Made by a program: the position numbers and the translations under genes. From Gemmatimonadales bacterium (GTDB taxonomy: Bacteria > Gemmatimonadota > Gemmatimonadetes > Longimicrobiales > Gaopeijiaceae), in assembly GCA_007695225.1 (NCBI GenBank), contig REED01000126.1, positions 1 through 47,819 of the forward strand: DNA of 47,819 nucleotides, in the 5' to 3' direction. The notes below the pieces were generated by a model. That model saw only the letters and a program-made list of their open reading frames with translations. It made no database searches and was not told the origin of the DNA. Shown here one piece after another: positions 7,981 to 16,625 of the stretch. How positions within the stretch are numbered: position 1 is the stretch's first letter; every line of letters starts with the position of its first letter.

Positions 7981-10194
7981 ATGGGGAGCGTCAAGCGCAG
8001 TGTGTGGGGCCGAATCCTCGGAGTGGGTGTGCTTGCCCTGGCCGTTTCGGCCTCCGTCGTCATTACCGACGATTCCCTCCTGGACGCGGTGCGCCAGGGT
8101 GACCTGGACACCATCCGCTCGCTGGTCCAGAGCGGTGCCGACGTGAACGCCGCCGAGGGCGACGGGATGACGGCGCTCCACTGGGCCGCCGAGGGCAATC
8201 AGGCCCAGGGTGCTCAGATCCTGATCTACGCTGGCGCCCGCCTGGACGCCCGCACCCGTATCGGCGACTTCACCCCGCTTCTGGTGGCCAGCCGAGTGGG
8301 GAGTGCCGAGGTCCTCGAGGTGCTCCTGGAAGCCGGCGCGGACCCTCATGTCCGTACCTCCACCGGGGGAATGACGGCCCTCCATTTCGCGGCACAGGCC
8401 GGGAACGCCCGGGCCGTGGCCCTGCTCCTTGAGCACGGCGCGGAGGTGGATGCCCGGGAAGGAGGGTCGGGCCATACCCCCCTCATGGTGGCCGCCGCAA
8501 GTGATCGCACTGAGGCCGTTCGGACACTCCTTGAAGCCGGCGCGGACCCTCGCCTGATCAACGAGACGGTGGACATGGCCGAGCGACAGGCCGAGGATCA
8601 GCGCTCCCGACAGATCCGGAACCAGCGTGTGGCCATGCTCCGGGACCTGGAGGAGCAGGAGAACGGGACAACTGCCGAGGTCGCTGCCGAGTCCGAAGCG
8701 GAGGAGACGGAGGCGGAAGAAGCCCAGACCGAGGAGCCCGAAGTCGAAGAAGAGATGGAAGCTCCGGAGTCCGAGGAGGAGGCGGCGCCCGCCCCCGCTG
8801 CAGATGAACTTTTCGGGACCTGGAACATCTCGCTTTCCGTACAGGGTCAGGCAGTGGATGCCACCCTGGTGTTGAGCCGGAACGGTGATGTCCTCGGCGG
8901 GTCGCTGGAGAGCCCGGCCGGGCTGGTGGAGTTGGATGTGATGGCGGCAGGAAGCGACTTCGAGGCTGGAGCGAACGTGCCCGAGATCGGTCGCGTCACG
9001 CTGGATGGAAGCGTATCGGGTCGGGAGCTAGAGGGGACAGCGAACCTGGGGCCCATGGGAAGCGCCGCCTTCTCGGGACTTCGTTCCGGCGCCGCGGCTG
9101 CGGCTCCCACCCGCGAGGCTGGGGAGGACGAGCCCGAGGCAAGGGAGGCGCGGGCTGAGGACGCTGGTGAGGAAGCCGAGCGGCCTGAGCCTTCGAGACC
9201 GCTCAGCTACGCCGAACTGGTCGGGGGCCACGGCGGGTTCAACGCCCTTCACCTGGCAGCCCGGCAGGGAAGCCGGGATGTGGTGGCCATGCTCCTGGAT
9301 GCAGGGGTGGACATCAACGAGCCCAGCGGAGGGGACCATAGCACTCCCCTCCTTATCGCCACCATCAATGGGCACTGGGACCTGGCCCTGGAACTCCTGG
9401 AGCGGGGGGGCGACCCCAACATCGCGAGTGACGCCGGAGCCACGCCCCTCTATGGCGTCATCAATCTCCACTGGGCGCCCCGGGCGTTTTACCCCCAGCC
9501 CAGGGCCCAGCTCAACCAGGATGTGGAGTACCTGGACATCATGGAGGCCCTCCTGAAGGCCGGAGCGGACCCCAACGCCCGCCTCACCAAGCACCTCTGG
9601 TACAAGTCCTACAACTTCGATGTCCTGCGCATTCATTCCGAGGGAGCCACACCCTTCTGGCGGGCAGCGTACGGTACCGATGTGGCCGCCATGCGCCTCC
9701 TCCTCGCGTACGGTGCCGACCCGCATATCGCCACCCGGCGTCCCCCTGCCGGAGGACGAGGCGGGTACGGCGGCGGAGCCACCGAGGACGCCTCCGGACT
9801 CCCTCCAGTGCCACCGGGTGCTCCCTCCCTCACGGCACTCCATGCCGCATCCGGCGCCGGGTATGGAGAAGGCTATGCCGCCAACGCCCATCGCCATGTT
9901 CCCGGAGGCTGGGTGCCCGCGGCCCGCTTTCTCATCGAGGAGGTAGGACTCGATGTGAATGCCAGGGACCACCAGGGATACACGCCCCTCCATCATGCGG
10001 CGGCGCGAGGGGATACGGACCTGATCCAGTACCTGGTGGACCAGGGAGCGGACCTGACCGTGGTGAGTCGCAGGGGCCAGACGGTGGCAGACATGGCCAA
10101 TGGGCCGGTGCAGCGCACCACGCCCTACCCTGCCGCCATCGAGCTCCTCCTGGCCCTTGGGTCGCCCTTCAACGACAACTGCGTCTCCTGCTGA
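7981..10194 (+). CDS. exported ankyrin-repeat protein with inserted beta module, paralog 2
   Basis: A 737-residue paralog of the protein at 4934, with the same order: signal-like N-terminus (about 8-25), N-terminal ankyrin block (to about 190), acidic linker (about 228-277), C-terminal ankyrin block (from about 405) and an identical FNDNCVSC end. The extra length comes from a module at about 279-368 beginning GTWN and rich in alternating hydrophobic and Gly residues (GTWNI, GGSLES, LEGTANLGPMG). It looks like a small beta-barrel or lipocalin-like unit, and is flanked by a second acidic linker (about 377-403). I have seen similar modules described in secreted hydrolases, but cannot confirm the family without a search. 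GGAGG (7971-7975) lies 5 nt before the ATG. The two paralogs probably arose by tandem duplication around the MBL gene. Confidence 0.93.
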   Translation: MGSVKRSVWGRILGVGVLALAVSASVVITDDSLLDAVRQGDLDTIRSLVQSGADVNAAEGDGMTALHWAAEGNQAQGAQILIYAGARLDARTRIGDFTPLLVASRVGSAEVLEVLLEAGADPHVRTSTGGMTALHFAAQAGNARAVALLLEHGAEVDAREGGSGHTPLMVAAASDRTEAVRTLLEAGADPRLINETVDMAERQAEDQRSRQIRNQRVAMLRDLEEQENGTTAEVAAESEAEETEAEEAQTEEPEVEEEMEAPESEEEAAPAPAADELFGTWNISLSVQGQAVDATLVLSRNGDVLGGSLESPAGLVELDVMAAGSDFEAGANVPEIGRVTLDGSVSGRELEGTANLGPMGSAAFSGLRSGAAAAAPTREAGEDEPEAREARAEDAGEEAERPEPSRPLSYAELVGGHGGFNALHLAARQGSRDVVAMLLDAGVDINEPSGGDHSTPLLIATINGHWDLALELLERGGDPNIASDAGATPLYGVINLHWAPRAFYPQPRAQLNQDVEYLDIMEALLKAGADPNARLTKHLWYKSYNFDVLRIHSEGATPFWRAAYGTDVAAMRLLLAYGADPHIATRRPPAGGRGGYGGGATEDASGLPPVPPGAPSLTALHAASGAGYGEGYAANAHRHVPGGWVPAARFLIEEVGLDVNARDHQGYTPLHHAAARGDTDLIQYLVDQGADLTVVSRRGQTVADMANGPVQRTTPYPAAIELLLALGSPFNDNCVSC

Positions 10195-10499
10195 TTGAGG
10201 CCTGAAGCAGGGAGACAGGCGAAAGCCCACCCCCACAGCCGCAGTCCACGGGCCACCCCGGCCTCCCCCTTTCGGGGGAAGGCCGGGGTGGCCCGGTGCA
10301 TTCCGGTGGCTTCTGGTGTAGCAACTCGGGTGTAGACGTCTTGGGGTAGCATCGGAACGGTCGGGAGGAGCGATCCGGCCCTTCTTGTGTCTTATCGTGT
10401 CCACTTGATCGTTCTCCTCTTGTGACGAACTTCCTGCTTCCCAATCAGGAAGCGGTTGTCCTTCCACACCATGACTCCTTCCCAGGGAGGCGTAGGCCT
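10195..10499. other. intergenic gap with one strong hairpin
   Basis: This 305-bp gap separates ankyrin gene 2 from the exported protein at 10500. It contains the hairpin listed at 10250-10294 and a GGGAGG just before 10500. I found no convincing gene or promoter in it. Confidence 0.5.
10250..10294 (+). terminator. hairpin after ankyrin gene 2
   Basis: The arms 10250-10263 and 10281-10294 are perfectly complementary over 14 bp. A second 5-bp C/G stem (10265-10269 with 10274-10278) closes a TTTC loop. There is no T tract, so it is either a terminator without a U tail or an RNA 3'-end protector. It starts about 55 bp after the stop codon. Confidence 0.6.
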
Positions 10500-11294
10500 A
10501 TGACGCGGTTCCTTTCGTTCGTATTTGCCCTGGCCCTCGTCGCAGGAGGAGCTCCGGGCTTGTCGGCCCAGTTCTTCACCGGGACGTCACCCATGGCGTC
10601 GGACCCCTTCCCCCTGCAGGCCGGCCTCGTCGTGGTGGAGTTGGAGCACGAGGGGACGGGGCAGTTTCGGGCCCGCCTCCTGGACCAATCCGGAGCGGTG
10701 GTGGAGGAGCTTGCCGGCACCACCGGCGCCTTCACGGGCTCCCGGGCCGTCCAGATCCCGAGGGCCGACCAGTATCTCCTGGACGTGGTGGCCGATGGGG
10801 AGTGGCAGGTCCGGATCCGACGCTTCGGAGAGGTTGCCGACGATGAGTTGGACGCCCACCCGGAACTGGAGCGGGCCCGAACGCTGGGTAGGGAGGTGGC
10901 GAACGACCAGGGGGTCCTGGGCTCGTTTGGCGGCGGCTTCCTGGCCGGTGCGGTAGCCGGGCCTGTAGGATCGGTGGTGGCCACCGTCTGGGTCGGACGG
11001 GATCCCCCCCCCCTCCCAGTTCGCCCTTTGGTTCAGAGGGGCCCGTTTTCGACCAGATCGTCCAGGAGAGTTACGACGAGACCTACCGGATGCGGAGACA
11101 GCGGGCGGCGCTACGAGGCAGCCTCCTGGGGACCGCGGTGCTCGCCTTCGCCATCATCCGGTACTCGGATCTCGCTCGCCCAGGGGGACTGCCAGGCGAC
11201 GGCTCTCCCCCGGATATCCAGCGCATTCCCATCTTTCGGTTTCAGTTCTGACGACCTGACCCATCGCGTTTTCAGAAGGCTGTTGAAGAAGTAG
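10500..11294 (+). CDS. exported protein, frameshifted at a run of ten C
   Basis: I chose the start at 10500 because GGGAGG precedes it and it gives a clean signal peptide ending ...GLSAQ (about residue 24). Residues 25-165 look like an ordinary soluble domain with a Gly-rich helical segment (GSFGGGFLAGAVAGPVGSVVA) that may insert in a membrane. As sequenced, the frame after the C run at 11004-11013 becomes Arg/Ser/Pro-rich and ends at 11294. One extra C would restore a far more protein-like frame. That frame reads ...GPVFDQIVQESYDETYRMRR, then a hydrophobic helix LLGTAVLAFAIIRY, and ends at 11251, giving about 250 residues. It is therefore a sequencing or assembly error, a phase-variable tract or a pseudogene. 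I do not recognise the family. Confidence 0.7.
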   Translation: MTRFLSFVFALALVAGGAPGLSAQFFTGTSPMASDPFPLQAGLVVVELEHEGTGQFRARLLDQSGAVVEELAGTTGAFTGSRAVQIPRADQYLLDVVADGEWQVRIRRFGEVADDELDAHPELERARTLGREVANDQGVLGSFGGGFLAGAVAGPVGSVVATVWVGRDPPPLPVRPLVQRGPFSTRSSRRVTTRPTGCGDSGRRYEAASWGPRCSPSPSSGTRISLAQGDCQATALPRISSAFPSFGFSSDDLTHRVFRRLLKK

Positions 11295-11322
11295 AGGGGC
11301 CGTCGTTGCGAGCGACAGGGCG
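11273..11322 (-). repeat. repeat element copy 2 (inverted relative to copy 1)
   Basis: The reverse complement of 11273-11298 is identical to 31-56. The next 24 bases match copy 1 at 19 positions after one single-base gap. It lies just after the restored stop of the frameshifted gene, in the convergent gap before the SusD gene terminator, where noncoding repeats are common. Confidence 0.75.
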
Positions 11323-11352
11323 GTGAAGCAAGGGCGCTTGAAGGAAGGAGTG

Positions 11353-11398
11353 GAAAAAGCAGAAGGGGGTGCCGGGCTTTCGCCCGACACCCCCTTCT
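11353..11398 (-). terminator. terminator for the SusC/SusD operon, perhaps bidirectional
   Basis: The arms 11361-11377 and 11382-11398 pair over 17 positions with a single C/A mismatch and a TTTC loop. Read on the minus strand the hairpin is followed by GCTTTTTCC, giving a T run, so it suits the minus-strand operon ending at 11448. The plus side has a weak T run only. Confidence 0.75.
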
Positions 11399-11447
11399 TC
11401 CTGTTGCTGCCCAGCGACCGCCGATCCTCCGGCGGCCCGCCTTCAAC

Positions 11448-12797
11448 TCAGCAGGTGCCGAGGAAGTGGCAGTTCGTCTGACGCTCTTCCTCGCCGATGG
11501 GGAGGAAGCTCCCCGGGCGCACCATGGCATCGGAGTTGGGCAGCCAGCTCTCGGAGGCGATCTGGAAGCGGTACTGGTCCGCCAGCCTCCGGCCCATCAG
11601 GTACAGGTTCACGTTCCGCGCATGGATGAGCATGTCCAGTGCGGGAATCTGGCCGGTGTAGGGCGACAGCTCCTCCAGGGCACGCACCGCATTGATGCGG
11701 CTCTCGAACTCGGAGGTGTTGTCGGTGGCCAGCGCCGCCTCGGCCAGGATAAGGTGCAGCTCCCGGGCAGAGACAACAGGAAGCGGTGCCCAGTCCACTC
11801 CGCTCACGTTCTCGGCGATCCGGCGGGTAAGCGCCGGATCCGGGATCCCATCGATGGGATCCTCAAGAACGGTCCCCGCGATGTTAAGCCCGTCATCCAC
11901 TATGGCGTAGCGCGGGGCCGGTACGATCTCCCTGCGACTGTTGATCCACGAGGAGATGGTGTTGGAGTTAGTATCCGGGCTGTACGTGTGTGCGAACCGC
12001 CAGTCCGGCTCGGCCCCGAGGTTGAAGAATGCTTCGGCCGCGGCGTTGGCCTCGGCGCTATTCACCAGCGGGTCGGATGGAGTCTGTCCCCGAGGCTGCA
12101 TTTTCTGGAGAACAAGGGCCTTGGCCCAATGGGTCCTGGCGAGCAGGGCCACCGCCTGCCGCTCCCGCTCACGATCGTTCGCCGCCTGAGCCGCGGTACG
12201 CATCTGGGTGAAGAACTCCAGGGCCTGGTCGAAGACCTGACCCATGTTCTGCTCCCCGATGGGCGCTCCAGGGGTTACCCGGTCCGAGAACACGAAGTCC
12301 TCGAAGTGGGTTCCGATGAGCAACCGGGCCAGCCCCGGGTAGAGGTGGGCGTCGATGAAATCCGTCCGGTTGGGGAGAATTCCCTCCTCCTCATGCTGTC
12401 GGACGAACTTCAGAGCCTCGTCCGCCATCCAGCGGGCCACCGCCATGTTGTTGAAGCCCGTGTTCGAATCGGCGTTCCCCTGGTCCCGCACGTTCCCGTT
12501 GTTCATGTCCCGGGCGGCGTCCCAGGAGCCGCTCTGGACCACCTCGTCGCTGACGGTGATCTCGAGCCGGTTCACGAAGGCATACGCCAGCGCACTCCGG
12601 GCCGCGGCTCCATTCACCATGGCGGACGCGGCCTGGGGCTGCTCCACGTCCTCCTGCGCCACGTTGTTGGGGTTGGAGACATCCAGCAGGCTGTCGCACC
12701 CGGCCACAGCCAGGGCTCCGGCCAGCGCCAGGGCTCCCATGAGGCGGGGTCCGTTTCGGACCCCGCCCTCCTTTCGTTGATTGATTCTATTCGTCAT
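11448..12797 (-). CDS. SusD/RagB-family outer-membrane lipoprotein
   Basis: A 449-residue lipoprotein with a lipobox ending at Cys34 (LAVAGC) after a hydrophobic segment. The early part reads DSLLDVSNPNNV, the typical start of SusD/RagB proteins, followed by a mostly helical body with alternating TPR-like helices. SusD proteins cap the SusC channel at the cell surface and hold the substrate (glycans, peptides or other polymers). It lies 18 bp downstream of the SusC gene on the same strand. At 449 residues it is slightly short for the family, as often seen outside Bacteroidota. The substrate cannot be told from sequence. Confidence 0.9.
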   Translation of the reverse strand: MTNRINQRKEGGVRNGPRLMGALALAGALAVAGCDSLLDVSNPNNVAQEDVEQPQAASAMVNGAAARSALAYAFVNRLEITVSDEVVQSGSWDAARDMNNGNVRDQGNADSNTGFNNMAVARWMADEALKFVRQHEEEGILPNRTDFIDAHLYPGLARLLIGTHFEDFVFSDRVTPGAPIGEQNMGQVFDQALEFFTQMRTAAQAANDRERERQAVALLARTHWAKALVLQKMQPRGQTPSDPLVNSAEANAAAEAFFNLGAEPDWRFAHTYSPDTNSNTISSWINSRREIVPAPRYAIVDDGLNIAGTVLEDPIDGIPDPALTRRIAENVSGVDWAPLPVVSARELHLILAEAALATDNTSEFESRINAVRALEELSPYTGQIPALDMLIHARNVNLYLMGRRLADQYRFQIASESWLPNSDAMVRPGSFLPIGEEERQTNCHFLGTC

Positions 12798-12815
12798 GTG
12801 TGATTCCTCGCTCTA

Positions 12816-15800
12816 TCAGAAGCCGACACGGGCAGAGAACTGGAAGCGCCGCGGCGGTGGCACGCTCCATCCGTCCAGCCCGGAGAAGAACTGTCCCTCG
12901 GAACCGTCCGAAACCGACACGTTGGTCGCCGGATCCATTCCGCTGTAGCCGGTGAAGAGGGCCAGGTTCCGGGCGGCGGCCGTAACGGTCATGCTGCGAG
13001 CCCGGAATCGGTCCACGATTCCTTCGGGCACCCGGTAGGTGATGCTCGCCTCCTGCCAGCGGAGGTAGTCGGCCTTCTCAAGGGCGTTGAACCCGTCGTA
13101 TGGTGCCAGCCCGAAGAGCTCGGTGCCGTAGGTCACCGCGGCCTCGAGGCGTTCCTCGGCCGTGCTGGCGGGGTTCAGGAGCACCGACTCGACCTCTGCG
13201 GTCCGGCGGACGTTCCGCCCAATCAGCGAGTGGGAGCGACGGAACTCGTCGGTGATGTTGTGCACCGTGTAGTCGCCACCCCGGAACTCGAAGAGGTTGG
13301 AGATGGTGAAGTTTCCGAAGCGGAGGTCTCCACCGAAGGTCCCGGTCCAGTCCGGGGTGGGCTTCCCTGCGTAGAAGAGCTTCTCATCCCCGGTTCCACA
13401 TGCCTGCACCAGGGGAATGAAGTTGTTCGGATCCCTGGGCACCGACACGAAGTCCAGGAACTGTTCCCGGGTCGGGGCGGTGCAGTTCCGGAAGATGTCC
13501 ACCGGGAACTCGACGGACTCGTCCAGGAGCGGACCGAAGTGGGCCCCGGGTGCGAATCCCTCCCGGTGCCAGGTGGAGTAGCGGAAGTAGCCCACCTTGA
13601 TGTCCGGCGCGCCGCCGAGGTCGGTGAGGGTCTCCCGGAGGAACGCCGCGTTGGCGAAGAGGTCCAGGGAGAAGCCGGGGCGGTTGATAGCCGTCCCCGA
13701 AACTCCCATTTCCACGCCCCACGCATCCATGGTTCCCAGGTTGTCGAGCTGCTGGGAGAGGAACCCACCCGACGGCTGGAACTGCCGCGCCACGAGGAGG
13801 TCCTGGACCGTCCGGTTCCAGTAGGTCATGTCAAAGGCGATACGATCCATGAAGAGCCCCGCCTCGAAGCCCAGCTCCCACTCCGTGGAGGTCTCGGGCT
13901 GGAGATTGGGGTTCCCCAGGTTGTCCGGCTGCACCCCACCGCCTCTCGTCGAGTTGATGGGAGAGAAGGTGGTGAGGGCGTCGAAGGCACCCGGCTGGAG
14001 GCCGGACTGACCGATGGCGGTCCGAAGCTGGAAGGTGGAGAGAATCTCCGAGTTCCAGCCGTCCCGATCACTCAGGACCGCCGAGAGGCTCACCTTCGGA
14101 TAGAGCGCCCCGTCGGCCTCTTCCCCGAAGGCGCTGTGCTTGTCGTACCGGAGTCCACCCGTGAGGAAGTAGATGTCGTCGAGTCCCAGCTGCCACTGGG
14201 CGAAGAGACCTCCGTTGACCGTCTCGAGGATCGCCTCGGTGGCGGTCTGGATGACGGCGGCTGAAGTGACGCCCAGTCCCGGCGCAGGGAACTCCTGCCC
14301 GAAGGACCCGAGGGTGTGCCGACGGGACATGAGCACCTGTCCACCCAGCACGAGCTGACTCGTGAGCTGGTCGGTGAGCTGGTCATCCCAGCTCGCCTTC
14401 AGGTCCAGCGTCAGGTCCCGGTCATTCCGGTCGACCGTGGTCCGGGCACCCTGGGGGGTGGAGCCGGTGAAGTTGTCCACGTTGTAGCCGAAGGGGATAT
14501 CGATGAAGCGGCGCTGGTTCACGATGTCCACGCCGATGGTGCCGTCCAGGTTGATCCCCTCGAACGGCGTGTAGTTGGCGTTGAAGCTCCCGCCGAATCG
14601 CTCGGCTTCCGACCACTGCCGCCGCTGATTGAACTCCCGGATCGTCCCGAAGGCCGCGGTCCCCGAAGGGTTGGTGGCCGTGGCCCGGAAGGGCTGGCTG
14701 AGGATGAGCATGGAGTAGGGGCAGGTGGTGCAGTTCCCCGTTCCGATGGACTCCACGTACCGCTCAGCGTAGTTGGCCTGCACCCGGAGGCGCAGCTCCG
14801 GTACCGGGAAGATGGAAAGGCTCCCGGTGAGGTTGTTCAACTCGTTCAGGTCCTGGGCGTTCTGGAAGCCTGGGACCACCAGGGACTGGAAGGCCGCCCG
14901 CTCGAACCCCAGGGGCCCGTCTTCCCGCTGGACCCGACCCGAGAGCATGTAGGTGATCATCTCGGTTCCGCCGGTCACCGACAGGCTGGCGGTCCGGGCC
15001 GTGCCGGTCTCCAGGACCTCGTCCCAGTAGTTGTGCTCGAAGACCTCGAAGGGCTGAAGGTTCTGACGGAAGACCTCACTCAGGGTCTGCGCCTGGGCCG
15101 AGGTCCGGGCGAACCCGGCGTGGGGCTCAAAGCGAGACTTGTTGTGAAGGCTGAAGGCCTGCTCCACGGCGAGATTCCACTGGGGAGCTCCCGTCCGTCC
15201 CGCCTTGGTGAAGATCTGGATCACACCGCTGGAGGCCTCGGTGCCGTACAGCGTGGCGGCTGCGGCTCCCTTGAGGACCTCGATGCGCTCGATGGCGTCG
15301 GGGTTCAGGTCGTCCAGGCGGCTCAGACGGAGGTTGTCGCTTCCGCTTCCGGAGTTGTCGATCCGGACGCCGTCCACGTAGATGATGGGCTCGTTGGACT
15401 GCGCCAGACTGGCGTTTCCGCGGATCCGGATGCGGGCGCCTTCCCCGGCGTTTCCTCCGGTCCCCATGGAAACCAGACCCGGCTCCCGGCCGGAGAGCAT
15501 CTCGTTGACGCTCATGGTGGGGGCGTTTTCAAGCTGGCTGGCATCGATCACGCCGATGGTGTGGCCCAGACGGCGCTGCTCCTGGGGGGCCCCGGTGCCG
15601 GTCACCACGATCCGGCCCAGGTCGATGGCCGCCCGGGACAGGGTGAAGTCCGCCACCGTGGTCTCTCCGGCGGAGACGGTGATCTCCTGCTCCTGACGAC
15701 CGTATCCGATGAGCTGGACCTGGATCGTCTGGGTCCCCGCAGGGACGTTCTGAAGGGTGTAGCGCCCCGAAGAGGCGGTGATTCCACCGATGCCGGTCCC

Positions 15801-15971
15801 GGCGATGAGCACCTGGGCACCGTTCAACGGTTGTTGCGAGCCCGCGTCCACGACCTGCCCGGTCACGGTTCCGGTCTGTGCTTCGACCTCGGCGGCACCT
15901 GCTGCCGCCAGGAACGCGACCACGGCAAGAATCGCGGGGAGCTTCGCCCACGCTCGAACTTGCAGTGACAT
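12816..15971 (-). CDS. SusC/RagA-family TonB-dependent receptor
   Basis: A 1051-residue outer-membrane transporter. A signal peptide (about 1-31) precedes a carboxypeptidase-regulatory-like beta domain (about 33-115), then the plug domain (about 135-255, with IIYVDGVRID and IERIEVLKGAAAATLYG), and a beta-barrel ending in the expected C-terminal Phe (ARVGF). It imports a substrate with energy from TonB, together with the SusD lipoprotein encoded 18 bp downstream. AGGAGG lies 6 nt before the ATG on the minus strand. The only good promoter I see is about 650 bp upstream (16626-16654), so the mRNA may have a long leader. Confidence 0.93.
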   Translation of the reverse strand: MSLQVRAWAKLPAILAVVAFLAAAGAAEVEAQTGTVTGQVVDAGSQQPLNGAQVLIAGTGIGGITASSGRYTLQNVPAGTQTIQVQLIGYGRQEQEITVSAGETTVADFTLSRAAIDLGRIVVTGTGAPQEQRRLGHTIGVIDASQLENAPTMSVNEMLSGREPGLVSMGTGGNAGEGARIRIRGNASLAQSNEPIIYVDGVRIDNSGSGSDNLRLSRLDDLNPDAIERIEVLKGAAAATLYGTEASSGVIQIFTKAGRTGAPQWNLAVEQAFSLHNKSRFEPHAGFARTSAQAQTLSEVFRQNLQPFEVFEHNYWDEVLETGTARTASLSVTGGTEMITYMLSGRVQREDGPLGFERAAFQSLVVPGFQNAQDLNELNNLTGSLSIFPVPELRLRVQANYAERYVESIGTGNCTTCPYSMLILSQPFRATATNPSGTAAFGTIREFNQRRQWSEAERFGGSFNANYTPFEGINLDGTIGVDIVNQRRFIDIPFGYNVDNFTGSTPQGARTTVDRNDRDLTLDLKASWDDQLTDQLTSQLVLGGQVLMSRRHTLGSFGQEFPAPGLGVTSAAVIQTATEAILETVNGGLFAQWQLGLDDIYFLTGGLRYDKHSAFGEEADGALYPKVSLSAVLSDRDGWNSEILSTFQLRTAIGQSGLQPGAFDALTTFSPINSTRGGGVQPDNLGNPNLQPETSTEWELGFEAGLFMDRIAFDMTYWNRTVQDLLVARQFQPSGGFLSQQLDNLGTMDAWGVEMGVSGTAINRPGFSLDLFANAAFLRETLTDLGGAPDIKVGYFRYSTWHREGFAPGAHFGPLLDESVEFPVDIFRNCTAPTREQFLDFVSVPRDPNNFIPLVQACGTGDEKLFYAGKPTPDWTGTFGGDLRFGNFTISNLFEFRGGDYTVHNITDEFRRSHSLIGRNVRRTAEVESVLLNPASTAEERLEAAVTYGTELFGLAPYDGFNALEKADYLRWQEASITYRVPEGIVDRFRARSMTVTAAARNLALFTGYSGMDPATNVSVSDGSEGQFFSGLDGWSVPPPRRFQFSARVGF

Positions 15972-16625
15972 ACTGGTCCTCCTGTTTACAGGGGTGAACT
16001 ACCTGCAGGCCCGGGATGCCCCCCCGGTCTCCCCAGAGGGGGAGAACCTTCGTTGGGGGCGTCCATGAGGGACCCGCGTAACGGCACCGGCGCCTTCGTC
16101 GGTCCGGTCGTCAGATGGGGCCGTCCGACGAAGCTCTTTCGCCGGGGAGAGCCCGGACAACCGGGGGCGGGGTGCGATCCTGCCTTCGTATCTATGGGAT
16201 GAAAGCCGCCGGAATCCGCGATTCCGGGATGGACTGTCGAGGTGGGAACCGGAGAAAACGAAATCCCCCGGAGCCGGCCGGGAAGGGCAGGGATCCGAGG
16301 GAGGGTGAAGGCGTGTCCTGAAGCGGTGCGAGGGGACCCTCGTCGGAGGGCATACCTGTTCCAACGCCCGCACGAGCCTCGTGCGGACAAGTTGAAGAAA
16401 AGTGGTTGTTGGAGCAGGCTCATGAACTCTGTTCGAGTCCCCGTAGGATGTCCGGGGCTTCCCTTTCGGAGACGTTCCCGACGGTCGCCGGGGGTCGATA
16501 CCTGAAGGGGGGTTTGCGCAAGCGCAGGAAAAGAGGGAAACCCCCTCCGTCGAGAGGATGGAGTTCCCGGTTGCAACCTGCAAGGCCTTTCGCAGACGAA
16601 GCTCTGGAACGATTGGTGTTCGGCG
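15972..16625 (-). promoter_or_regulatory. long hairpin-rich leader of the susC/susD operon
   Basis: No convincing gene is visible in this stretch. Several strong inverted repeats are present: CCTGTTTACAGG overlapping the ribosome binding site (15980-15991), a 7-bp stem with a 4-base loop (16028-16045), GGAATC/GATTCC near 16210-16224, a 9-bp near-perfect palindrome at 16368-16386, and a GGGGGTTT/AAACCCCC stem with an inner GCGC stem near 16517-16549. The spread of hairpins suggests a structured 5' untranslated RNA, but I recognise no known riboswitch. Confidence 0.4.

Noticed and set aside
14316-15968. Open frame of 550 codons on the plus strand
   Set aside because: It is antisense to the SusC gene, which has clear domains, signal peptide and terminal Phe.
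16420-16445. Stretch resembling a tRNA T-loop (TTCGAGTCC)
   Set aside because: The flanking bases do not form a T stem, and no acceptor or anticodon stem could be found around it.
15986-16583. Overlapping frames of about 195 codons on the minus strand upstream of susC
   Set aside because: They are Pro/Arg/Ser-rich, overlap in two frames, have no ribosome binding site and lie in a hairpin-rich leader.
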